Shown: piece after piece, positions 8,910-17,729 of the stretch
Position numbering within the stretch: position 1 is the stretch's first letter
How the letters are laid out: each line of letters opens with the position of its first letter
Assembly (NCBI GenBank): GCA_002104895.1
Contig: MCFG01000630.1
Coordinates: forward strand, 1 to 21,474
Source: Anaeromyces robustus
Lineage: Eukaryota > Neocallimastigomycota > Neocallimastigomycetes > Neocallimastigales > Neocallimastigaceae
Direction: 5' to 3'
DNA length: 21,474 nt
The notes under the pieces: generated by a model
Seen by the model: the letters and a program-made list of their open reading frames with translations, nothing else
The model's database searches: none
What the model was told of the DNA's origin: nothing
Made by a program: the position numbers and the translations under genes

Positions 8910-10595
8910 TTATTCAAATTTGATATGATGTTGTTCTTCTTCAGGTAATGCATAATATTTTAATACTTCTTCTCTCATTTCTTTGCTTGTTTTTGAATAC
9001 CATTTTTTATCATTTTTAATATGATTACGGAAGGTTTCAGCTTCTGAATCTTTATGTACATGACCTGCTAAATGTAATAAAAAGTCACCATCTTGATTTA
9101 AACCAATATAACTATTGAACCAATTTTGAGGTACAACTACATAATGATCATTTTCTTCTGATTCATATAAAACATTATTTATTGAAGATTGATCAGCATA
9201 TTTTAATCCTTTTTTATCATTGAAGTAAGAATAAGACATTGCACGCATTAATAAATTAAGTGACCATGAATGTACTCTTATTAAGAATACACCAGCATTA
9301 AGTCCATTAACATCATCTGCAATAATTAAATGAATATTATTCATATCTTCATTTGGTAAAAATGCTTCTAATTTTATATTTGGATTTGCTAATATAACAT
9401 CACTATCCACCCAACTATATTAAAAATATTTAATTATTTAATTAATTAATTATTTATTTAATTATTTATTTATTTATTTATTTATGATATAAGTTAAAAT
9501 AAAAATTAATAAATACTATATTTTCTACACTATTATTATTATTACTTATTACTTATTCTATATATTAATATATTATATTATATTATATATTATTATTTAT
9601 TATACTTACAATATCCAGTCGTATTTTTTTTCTTTCAAACCTATGATAATTTTTTCTAAAACTGAATTAAGTTTCATGAAAAATACTTGTCTTTCTACAT
9701 CATATCTATAGTGATTGTATTGAAATTCATAACCATGTATTTGTGCATATTGATAAAAAGAACTTATAGCATTTTCATAAATTGAGTTAGGTTTAATACT
9801 ATTTGAAAACATAACAATTGAAAATCTTTCTTTTTTTAATTCCTTAAAATATTTTAATAATGTTTATATAAAAAATGATATATTATATATTATATATTAT
9901 AATAATATATAATTAAATTAAATATATATATATTATTGATATATATTAAATAATTAATAATAATAAATCAAAAAAAAAAAATAATAATTAAAATATATAT
10001 ATATAATTTTTTTTATATATTAATAAATACGTATTAAATAAATATATTTTTTTATAAACTTACTTTATCTTTTTCACAATGATAATTAACATGAAGATAT
10101 TTAAATTTTGAGGGACATCCATCTGTGAAATGAGAACCTCCTGGTCTTAAAGTACAATAAACTCTTCCTTCACAAATTTCTTTAACATTTTCAATTGGTT
10201 CATTACCACATTCTTCTTTAACATCAAGCATTTTATCTTCTACCGGTCCACCTTCATAGTAAACATTACAATGTTCTTTGTCATTAGCATGACGACCATA
10301 AAAAACTCTATCAATTCTGATTGTATAATGAGAAGGACAAGAAATATCATAACCTTTATAAGATTCTGGTGCGTAACCTGTACCTAATTCACATAAATAA
10401 TCAGATTTATCAGGAATATTTTCTTCTAATGAATCAAATTCATCTTGCTTATAATAAAAGTCATCACTTTCTTTATTTATCATTAAGTATAAATTAAGTT
10501 TTGAACCATCATCTTTCTTTCTATCAATTGTAATTGGTCCTTTTGTAGCTTTTTCATTTACAAATACAAAACCATCTGGCAAATCATTACTTAAT

Positions 10596-10642
<47 letters not shown>

Positions 10643-10825
10643 GGTTGCTAAAAATGAACCATATTTTTCACCAAGAATTTGTGCTATAAAACATATAAAA
10701 AATATACCAATAGCAGCAGTTATGATATAAATTATTTTTTTCATTAATGAATCATTATTTCTATTATTCTTACTTTTTTTTGAATCTAATAAAAGAACTT
10801 CATCTTCTGTTTGATTGTCTTCCAT
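8910..10825 (-). CDS. GT34 (GMA12/MNN10-type) glycosyltransferase with N-terminal SUEL lectin domain; three exons
   Basis: Exons are 10825-10064, 9842-9610 and 9414-8910 (minus strand), giving 499 residues. Both introns have GTAAGT donors and AAG/TAG acceptors. Residues 1-30 are cytosolic and acidic, then polar. A membrane span at 31-51 gives a type II Golgi topology, and a stem with 15 Asn (62-76) follows. Residues 145-250 form a SUEL/rhamnose-binding lectin domain with eight cysteines, the YGR motif (176-178) and an ending CPSKFKYLHVNYHC. Residues 255-499 are a GT34 catalytic domain: ERFSIVMFSN, then WVDSDV with the metal/sugar-nucleotide DSD (335-337), LNAGVFLIR, the ADQSSINNVL region, VPQNWFNSY and FLLHLAGH. 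Known GT34 enzymes are alpha-1,2-galactosyl-, alpha-1,6-mannosyl- or xylosyltransferases; the exact sugar here cannot be read. The lectin-GT34 order is unusual. Confidence 0.88.
9415..9609 (-). other. intron 2 of the lectin-GT34 gene (195 bp, phase 2)
   Basis: The donor GTAAGT follows GAC TGG ATA TT. The acceptor is ATATAG before T TGG GTG GAT AGT GAT. Splicing makes the family motif WIFWVDSD, which supports these exact junctions. Confidence 0.9.
9843..10063 (-). other. intron 1 of the lectin-GT34 gene (221 bp, phase 0)
   Basis: The donor is GTAAGT directly after the codon pair GAT AAA; the acceptor is TTTTAAG before GAA TTA AAA. An in-frame stop lies just upstream of the acceptor, so the segment must be removed for the GT34 frame to continue. 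Confidence 0.85.
10598..10642 (-). repeat. coding AAT microsatellite (15 Asn codons)
   Basis: Fifteen uninterrupted AAT codons lie in the stem region between the membrane span and the lectin domain of the GT34 gene. Expansion or contraction would stay in frame. Confidence 0.95.
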
Positions 10826-11519
10826 GTTTAATATTGATTAAAATTATTTATTTATTATATTCTGAATGATTTAATAATACAATGATTTTTATTTTATTTA
10901 ATAAATATTTTTCTTTCAATTATTAAAATAAATATATTTTGTTTCAATTTAATCTTATTATAAAATTAATATTTTTTATTATTTGCGTTTTATTCTTGAA
11001 TTAATCATTAATTTTAATTTATTAATTATCTTTATTTTTTCCCTAATGTGTACTTAATGTATATTTTTATTCCTTCTTTTCTTTTTTTTCTTTTTTTTTT
11101 TTTTTTCTTTTTCCTTTTTATTTATTTTATTTTATTTTATTTTTTTTATTTTTTTAAGAAAAAAAAAAAAAGATAAGGATGTATATATTTATATCAAAGA
11201 AATTTTATACTATATTTAAAATTATTAAAGATTAAAAATTAATAAAGAAACAATAGTAATAATTTTAAATAAATTAAATAAATAAATAAATAAATAAATA
11301 ATATAATATAATATAATAAATAAAATTTTTAAAATTGTATTTTGTATTAAATTAAGTTTTACCTTATTATTATAGTTACTATTATTAATTATTTATTTAT
11401 CTATGTTTATATTATAATATATTGATATTAATATATTATTTGTATTATGTTTATAATCAATTTTTAAATTAAAATATATTGGTCAATTCAATATAATATA
11501 TTACAATATATTATAAGAA
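10826..11519. other. upstream region of the lectin-GT34 gene, AT-rich
   Basis: This holds the presumed promoter of the minus-strand gene, with a long T-rich tract on the plus strand (11070-11160) that may exclude nucleosomes. There are AAAT units at 11270-11300. No other gene is seen. Confidence 0.5.
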
Positions 11520-12052
11520 ATTACTTTTTGACCTGAGTGTAGCATTTCAGCAATGTACATGAAATTTTTTGCATTGACAGGTCCTTTACGCCACATTTCA
11601 TATTTTAAATTTATATAAATATTTTTGACGCCACATTTATATAAAAATTTTTTAAGAGAGTTTATATACTAGTACTTGTATATTAAAACATTTCTTATTT
11701 ATTTCATAATTTAAAGAATTATAAATATAAATTTTAAATTTCACTTAATATTTTTTTTATTTCATAATTTAAAGAATTATAAATATAAATTTTAAATTTC
11801 ACATAATATTTTATTTATTTCATAAGTTAAATAAAAAAAAAAAGAAATATTAATAAAAAGAAGATACCACTAATAAATTGGTTTCATAAATCAATAATAA
11901 ATAAAATATTGATTTTAATAATATAATAAATTTTTTATTTATTTATTTTATAAGCCACAATATAATACATTTAAATAATACGTTATTTTAATGCGCGATA
12001 CATTTACGAAATACATTGCCGAAATGCACACTTCCCCTTTTTGACATCATCA
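11520..12052. repeat. GC-richer islands H and I flanking about 400 bp (degenerate transposon-like pair)
   Basis: At 11529-11640 there are GTAGCATTTCAGCAATG, TTTACGCCACATTTC and TGACGCCACATTT. At 11952-12052 there are ATAAGCCACAATATAATAC, ATGCGCGATACATTTACG and CCGAAATGCACACTTCCCC. The GCATTTC motif points inward on the left and its complement closes the right, as in the MULE ends, so this may be a small non-autonomous relative. The 11952 part closely resembles the start of island G. Confidence 0.5.
11701..11816. repeat. 58-bp tandem duplication
   Basis: ATTTCATAATTTAAAGAATT ... AAATTTCAC is repeated with period 58 and very few differences. A truncated third copy begins at 11817. Confidence 0.9.
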
Positions 12053-12119
12053 ATTGTCCAATTATCGTAAGAAAAAAAAAACAGAAATAAAAAAAATTAT
12101 TATATCAATTAATTGTATA

Positions 12120-12156
12120 ATAAATAAATAAATATATAAATAAATAAATAAATATA

Positions 12157-12195
<39 letters not shown>

Positions 12196-12220
12196 GTAAA
12201 TAAGTAAATAAATAAATAAG

Positions 12221-12251
<31 letters not shown>

Positions 12252-12295
12252 ATATTATATAATAAATAAATAAATAAATAAATAAATAAAATTAA
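12120..12295. repeat. (AAAT)n microsatellite with variants
   Basis: About 170 bases of AAAT units include scattered AAGT variants and two short ATAT breaks. Confidence 0.9.
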
Positions 12296-12721
12296 TATAT
12301 TAATATTAATATTATTATTATTTATTATTAATGACTCCTTTTGATATAAAAAAAAAAAATAAAATTATATGCATGCTAAAATAAATTAAAGTAAATTCTT
12401 TATTTTTTTATCACTCAAAACAATAATATAATAATAATAATATAAATTATTATGTGTTAGAAATAAAGTTCAATATTATACTTTATAGCTATGATATTAT
12501 AATATTTATTATTATAGAATTATTTTATATATTATCCATAATGTATTATTATGTAGTACAATAAAAATTTATGTAGTAAATTTTTATGTAATAACTTATA
12601 TGTAATTATAAAATATGTATACATGTAATAATAAAATAATAGAACTAAGTTTAATAAAATATTTTGAAATCTACATTTCATCTCGTTTTCATAATTTCGT
12701 GTAAAATTATGACTACTTAAC

Positions 12722-12806
12722 AGCCAATAGTTATTCAATTTTATAAATTAAAAATATTTTTAAATATTTTTTCCACATTGATTATACACAGATGAGATTC
12801 AAAAAA
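12722..12806 (+). promoter_or_regulatory. CCAAT-bearing module, copy 1
   Basis: AGCCAATAGTTAT is followed 56 bp later by GATTATACACAGATGAGATTC. The same ordered pair occurs at 14049-14130, in front of the methyltransferase gene. CCAAT boxes bind the Hap/NF-Y complex in fungi; that this copy acts as a promoter is inference. Confidence 0.4.
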
Positions 12807-12908
12807 AAAAATTAAGTATAAAAAGTATAAAAATGTATAAATTAGTATATTTTTTTTGCTTAATTTCTTTTTTTTTTTATTTATATAAATAATATTAAAA
12901 TAACGAAA

Positions 12909-13152
12909 ATGGTTTTATTACACCTATTGAAAAATCAAGTAATATTAAAGGTTTTTAAAGATTTTGCATATAATTCAAAGAAATTATTTTAGTAAAAGGG
13001 TAATATTGATAATGATAGTAGAGTATTAGTTTGGATATTATCCATTAAATTAATTAAGTCGACATTATTATTATTATTAGTAATATTATTATTAGCTATT
13101 GTTATTATTTTTCATAATAATAAGTATTACTGGTTATTGAAACATCATTTTT
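12909..13152 (+). pseudogene. possible broken gene remnant downstream of CCAAT module copy 1
   Basis: An ATG at 12909 opens a frame starting MVLLHLLKNQ. Two adjacent stops (TAG TAA) follow after 27 codons, and then the same frame stays open for 53 codons with a hydrophobic segment (STLLLLLVILLLAIVIIF) and ends at TAG. Its distance from a CCAAT module like that of the methyltransferase gene hints at a former gene. The composition is close to that of the spacer, the hydrophobic part comes largely from TTA repeats, and no family is recognised. It may equally be chance. Confidence 0.2.
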
Positions 13153-13705
13153 AGGTTTAATCCATGTTGTGTTTTTAAAAACATAATTTAAAATATTAAA
13201 AAAAAAAAAAATTAAAACTATTTTAAAATTTCATTTCATTTTAATTTATAAAATCAGTTTTTGATAATATATATCAAACTCATTATTATTATTTATTTTT
13301 TTATTTTAACCATTTTTTTTCATCTTTTATAATATAGATATATATCTTAAATTTTTATTTATATTTTTATCTTTTTATTTAAATAAAATAAAATAAAATT
13401 AAAATATAAAGTTGGATTTATGCAAGAAGGAATATATTATCAATATTTATAAATGAAATAATATATAATATAATATATTATACAATAATAAAAATTATAT
13501 TTTTTCATAAAAAAAAAAGTAAATTATTACAATATATATTATACAAATAATGAATTATCGATTATAATATAATTTTATTTAAAATTATTTATTAATATGT
13601 AAAAATATTAATTTCTTGTTTTTCTTTACCTTTTTTTTTATTATTAATTATCTTTTATATAATAAAGATTATTTTTGATCTTTAACTTTTTCTAACTTAC
13701 ATACT

Positions 13706-13870
13706 ATTTTATTTTATTTTATTTTATTTTATTTTATTTTATTTTATTTTATTTTATTTTATTTTATTTTATTTTATTTTATTTTATTTTATTTTATTTT
13801 ATTTTATTTTATTTTATTTTATTTTATTTTATTTTATTTTATTTTATTTTATTTTATTTTATTTTATTTT
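13706..13870. repeat. (ATTTT)33 perfect pentanucleotide array
   Basis: 165 bases of ATTTT show no interruption. It is the longest perfect microsatellite in the window. Confidence 0.97.
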
Positions 13871-14048
13871 ATATATAATATAATCATAAAAAATAATCTT
13901 ATATATAAATATAAATATACAATTGAATAAAATTAATTGAATACAATAATAATAACAGTAATAATAATCATAATAATTATAAGAAATTAGGTTAAGGAAA
14001 CATTAATGAATTAGGAAATTTTAAAATTTTTTAATCATTGGAATAACT

Positions 14049-14131
14049 AGCCAATAGTTATAAATTATCCAAATTAAAAAAATTTCAATATATTTTTATT
14101 GATGATTACACAAATGAGATGGATTCAAAGA
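14049..14131 (+). promoter_or_regulatory. CCAAT-bearing module, copy 2, upstream of the methyltransferase gene
   Basis: AGCCAATAGTTATAAATTAT is followed 53 bp later by GATTACACAAATGAGATGGA. It lies about 210 bp before the methyltransferase start codon, a plausible promoter distance. It is related to copy 1 at 12722-12806. Confidence 0.5.
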
Positions 14132-14339
14132 AATGTATAATAATAATGAATAAAAATATATAAATAAGTTGAAATTTTTCATTTTTTTTTTTTTATTTTT
14201 TAATTTTTTATTTTTTTAATTAAAAATATAAAATTAACAAAAAATAAAATAAAATATATTGTTTATTAAATTAAACTATACATAAAAATATATATATATA
14301 TAAAAAAATAAAAAACAATAATATAAAAATAATAAAAAA

Positions 14340-15155
14340 ATGACAAAAGAAAAAATTAATTTAGGTGATGTCCAAGAAACTTTGTTAATTCCATTATATT
14401 ATAGATCACTTGAAGCTCAAAGAGAAAATCCTAGAATTGATGCCAGTTATGATGTTGACTTAGTTAATAAACTTGATTATGATTTTTCAAAATTTACTGG
14501 TAAATTAAGTATGGAAGGTTGTGTAGTAAGATCTATTATTTTAGATAGAGAAACTCAAAAATATATTAATGAACATCCTAGTTGTATTGTTCTTAATTTT
14601 GGATGTGGTTTATGTACTAGAACTCAAAGACTTGATATTAAAGATTCAAAATGGTATAATTTTGATTTTCCAGATACTATTGAACTTAGAAATAAATTAG
14701 TTAAAGAAAAACCAAATTGTTATAATATTTCAAAATCTATGTTAGATGAAACATGGCCATTAGAAGTTAATGCTTCAGCAGATGAAGATATTCTTGTCAT
14801 TGTTGAAGGTGTTTTTATGTACCTCACTGAAGCCGATATTAAAAAATTCATCAATATCATTCAATCCAATTATAAAAAAGTTTTCGCCTTAATTGAAATT
14901 AATCCTACTATTGTGGTAAATAATTCTAAGTATCATGATTCTGTTAAGGAAACCAGTGCTACATTCAAATGGGGTATTAAATATGGTAAAGATCTTGAAA
15001 AACTTGATAAGGGTATTAAATATTTGGAAGAATGGAATTATTTTGATTATTATGAAAATCAAGGTATATTATTTAACATTGCCACTAAAATCAGTTTATT
15101 AAAAAATTTATCTTATAAAATTGCTTCTTATGAATTTACTGCTAAATCTGAATAA
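14340..15155 (+). CDS. class I SAM-dependent methyltransferase, LCMT/TcmP-like, likely acquired from bacteria
   Basis: The 271-residue protein is intronless. The order of motifs fits the leucine carboxyl methyltransferase / TcmP superfamily: GDVQETLLIPLYYRSLE at the N-terminus, the conserved R64 in CVVRSIILDR, SAM motif I VLNFGCGLCTR (84-94, where G.G.xTR is usual), the ribose-binding acidic region YNFDFPDTIELR (106-117), and VEGVFMYLTE (155-164). The C-terminal KHDSVKxT-like segment and FKWGIK..KDLEK (209-221) resemble the small-molecule O-methyltransferases of Firmicutes more than eukaryotic LCMT1/PPM1, so PP2A methylation is unlikely. The natural substrate cannot be read. No signal peptide is present, so it should be cytosolic. 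The start ATG lies in an A-rich context immediately before the conserved N-terminal block. Codon use is fully adapted to the AT-rich host. Confidence 0.88.
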   Translation: MTKEKINLGDVQETLLIPLYYRSLEAQRENPRIDASYDVDLVNKLDYDFSKFTGKLSMEGCVVRSIILDRETQKYINEHPSCIVLNFGCGLCTRTQRLDIKDSKWYNFDFPDTIELRNKLVKEKPNCYNISKSMLDETWPLEVNASADEDILVIVEGVFMYLTEADIKKFINIIQSNYKKVFALIEINPTIVVNNSKYHDSVKETSATFKWGIKYGKDLEKLDKGIKYLEEWNYFDYYENQGILFNIATKISLLKNLSYKIASYEFTAKSE

Positions 15156-15247
15156 ACAAAATAAATAAATAAATAAATAAAATTTGATTTATAAAAAAAA
15201 AAAAAGATTAAAATATGAAATAAATAATTTTATTAATTATAAAATTT

Positions 15248-15430
15248 CTACTAAATCATAAATACTATTATATCACAAATATTTATAAAAAAGAAATACT
15301 ATTAAATCATAAATATGTATAAGAAATATTTATATATAACATATACTATTAAATCATAAATATTTATAAATAAGAAGTACTATTAAATCACAAATTTTTA
15401 TTATTAAATCGTAAATATTTAAAAATATCG
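15248..15430. repeat. degenerate tandem array of TACTATTAAATCATAAATAT units
   Basis: Five to six copies of (A/G)TACTATTAAATCA(T/C)AAATATTTATAAA, 30-60 bp apart, diverge progressively. Confidence 0.7.
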
Positions 15431-16125
15431 TATAATATTAAATAAATATTTGTCAAATAATAATATATTTATTTATATAAAACATACTATTAAATAAGAA
15501 ATATTATTAAATAATAAAATACCTATTTTACAACAAATTTATTTAACGATATTTAATATTTTCAATAATATACAAAATATTATATTTTTAAAAATATAAT
15601 ATATATATTTTGTTAAGTATTTATTTTATTTTATATAAAAAAAAAAACTTTTTTCTAAAACAATTAAAGATAAATAAATAAATAAATAAATAAATTAAAT
15701 AAAAAATATATTATGATTTTTCTAAAGTTATGATGTTTCATTGTCAAAATCTTCATTTAGAAAAGTTAATAAGATGATTATGAGATGAGATTCATTAATT
15801 CATTATAAAAATAATATTTTTCATGTATATTTTAATTAATATTTTTATTTCTTATTTATTATTATTATAACTATTTTTAAATCTGTAATTACGAGTTATT
15901 GAAATTTTGTAATTTGTAATTTAATTTAATTTATTACAATTCCAATATTTCATTTTGTATATTTCTTGTTTCCAAATATTTGTTATTAATTTATAATAAT
16001 TTTTACAACACATTATTAATCATATGATATATGTGTGAATATATGAACCATAATACATATTTCTATACATAATTATATTATATAAATTAATACTTTTTCA
16101 ATACAATATTTATTTCTAATAATTT

Positions 16126-16211
16126 TTTTTAATAATAATAATAACAATAAATAATAATAATAACAATAAATAAATAATAATAATAATAATAAATAATAAT
16201 AATAAATAATA

Positions 16212-16280
<69 letters not shown>

Positions 16281-16306
16281 TAATAATAATAATAATTAAT
16301 AATAAT

Positions 16307-16355
<49 letters not shown>

Positions 16356-16358
16356 TAT
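16126..16358. repeat. compound AAT microsatellite
   Basis: About 230 bases of AAT units carry interspersed AAC, AAAT and ATTAAT variants. The variants have a higher-order pattern, with repeated TTAATAATAATAATAA blocks near 16280-16330. Confidence 0.9.
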
Positions 16359-16605
16359 AATAATTAATAATATAAAATATTATCAAATAATTAATATAAA
16401 ATAAAAATAATTAATATAAAAAATAAAATCTTTGTTTTTATAATAGTTCTTTTAATATATTCAACTCTACAATAGGATAGAATAGAGGATATGGTAATGG
16501 TACAACAAATAATAAATTAATTTTATAATTAATTTATAATATTTTACTTTATTTTTTTTTTTTTTTTTATCTTTAATTATTATTTATAAAAAATTATTAT
16601 TAAAT

Positions 16606-16672
16606 AAAGTTTAAGTACATTGGAATGAGGTGTAACATCATCTTTAAATTACTATTCCAACCGTTACCAATA
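16606..16672. other. non-repetitive island with an inverted TTGGAAT/ATTCCAA pair
   Basis: TTGGAAT at 16620 faces ATTCCAA at 16654 around GAGGTGTAACATCATC. The base mix is clearly richer than its surroundings. No open frame or RNA family is recognised. It could be a regulatory or relic sequence. Confidence 0.3.
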
Positions 16673-16790
16673 AAAGTTTAAAAAATTTTTATATACATTT
16701 ATATTGTAGAATATAAAAAATATTATAAATAATTACATTATAATATATTAACTTGTAATGTAATTCTTTTTTTTTTAATAGAATACAATC

Positions 16791-16850
16791 ATTGACCAAT
16801 TAATTATAATGTCACGTCACAGAATATCATAATATCATAATTCATATTAA
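16791..16850. promoter_or_regulatory. CCAAT plus CRE-like GTCACGTCAC island
   Basis: GACCAAT at 16794-16800 is followed by GTCACGTCAC at 16811-16820, whose complement carries TGACGTGA, close to the bZIP CRE/ATF site. No gene start is visible close by on either strand, so any role is inferred. Confidence 0.3.
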
Positions 16851-17177
16851 TTTATATAATATTAGGTAATAATATATAAAATTTTATGTGTACCAAAAAT
16901 TATATTAAACTTTTTTATTTATTTTTTATTTTTATTTATTTATTTTTTTTATTTATTTATTATTTGTTATTGCTTATTATTTATTATAAAAATACAATAG
17001 TATTTTTTTTTTTCTTTAGTAAATATCACTTTTAAAGTAAAAAAAAAAAATTAATGTATATATATATGTATAAACAAATTATATATTTATATTTATATTT
17101 ATATTTGTAAATAAATCTTTAATAATAAATATAAATATTTATTTGATATTTATATATTCCTTTTTTTTTAAAAAAGT

Positions 17178-17729
17178 TTAATTTATTCTTGAAATTGAAG
17201 CATCTGTGAAATCAGCATTCATAATACATTCATCATTATCATCAAGCCATAATTGGAAACGTTCGTGAGCATAAAGAGTATTAGAATAAAACTTTGTTTT
17301 TCCATAACTATATAATTCATTACTTGGCTTATAGACATATTTGTTTTCTTCCATGACCCAAAGTTTAGCTTTAGTGAATTCTTTTTGGTCTTTAATTTCA
17401 CATGTTGGTTCATTAATAAGTGGAATAGTAATACGATATTGATATTTATTTAATTTCTTTAAAAATTCACAATAAATTTCTTTTTGGTCTGAGCAATATC
17501 TACAATTTTCTAAACGATAACGTTTTCCATTTTCCTTACCATTTTTAATATCAACAATATAAAAATCTTGATCTTCATTAATTTTTGGTGGGAAATAAAT
17601 TTCATTTTTAACTTCCTTTTTAATTGGATTATGTGGATGATGATGATGTCCAGCAGCATAAACTTGCTTGTTACCTAATTGAAAAGTACAAAGCATAGCT
17701 GCGCATAATAAAATATGTGATGTTTTCAT
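17178..17729 (-). CDS. secreted His-rich small protein, function unknown
   Basis: The 183-residue protein has a signal peptide at about 1-25 (MKTSHILLCAAMLCTF, cleavage near VYA). The mature N-terminus begins with a His cluster (28-31 and 33; HHHHPH) that could bind metal. The remainder is mixed and soluble, with five cysteines (76, 79, 87, 110, 168), a CRYC pair and many Tyr and Lys, fitting a small beta-rich extracellular domain. There is no C-terminal hydrophobic tail, so it is probably released. The start is the only ATG that gives a signal peptide, and it follows an A-rich leader. No intron is evident. I do not recognise the family, and a link to plant-wall degradation would be only a guess from the presumed lifestyle. 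Confidence 0.82.
   Translation of the reverse strand: MKTSHILLCAAMLCTFQLGNKQVYAAGHHHHPHNPIKKEVKNEIYFPPKINEDQDFYIVDIKNGKENGKRYRLENCRYCSDQKEIYCEFLKKLNKYQYRITIPLINEPTCEIKDQKEFTKAKLWVMEENKYVYKPSNELYSYGKTKFYSNTLYAHERFQLWLDDNDECIMNADFTDASISRIN

Larger units (their letters stand above)
12053..14339. other. 2.3-kb AT-rich spacer upstream of the methyltransferase gene
   Basis: It holds an AAAT array, a perfect (ATTTT)33 array, two copies of a CCAAT-bearing module and a weak open segment at 12909-13152, all listed separately. No convincing intact gene is seen on either strand. Confidence 0.5.
15156..17177. other. 2-kb AT-rich spacer between convergent genes
   Basis: It contains a degenerate tandem array, an AAT-rich block and two short non-repetitive islands (16606-16672 and 16791-16850), listed separately. 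No gene is recognised on either strand. Confidence 0.5.

Noticed and set aside
8910-9410. A separate gene starting at the GTG before GATAGTGAT
   Set aside because: That GTG is the Val of WVDSDV, an internal GT34 motif. A clear acceptor lies just upstream, so it is an exon.
9606-9812. A separate 68-residue gene starting MFSNSIKPN
   Set aside because: The frame is open further upstream (ELKKERFSIV), and splicing at both ends joins it to the GT34 gene.
12532-12738. 68-residue minus-strand frame starting MNNYWLLSSHNF
   Set aside because: It starts inside the CCAAT module, ends in Tyr/Ile/Leu low complexity, and resembles no family; it looks like a chance frame in AT-rich DNA.
17219-17413. 64-residue minus-strand frame inside the His-rich protein gene
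   Set aside because: It lies in another frame of a gene with a clear signal peptide and has no features of its own.
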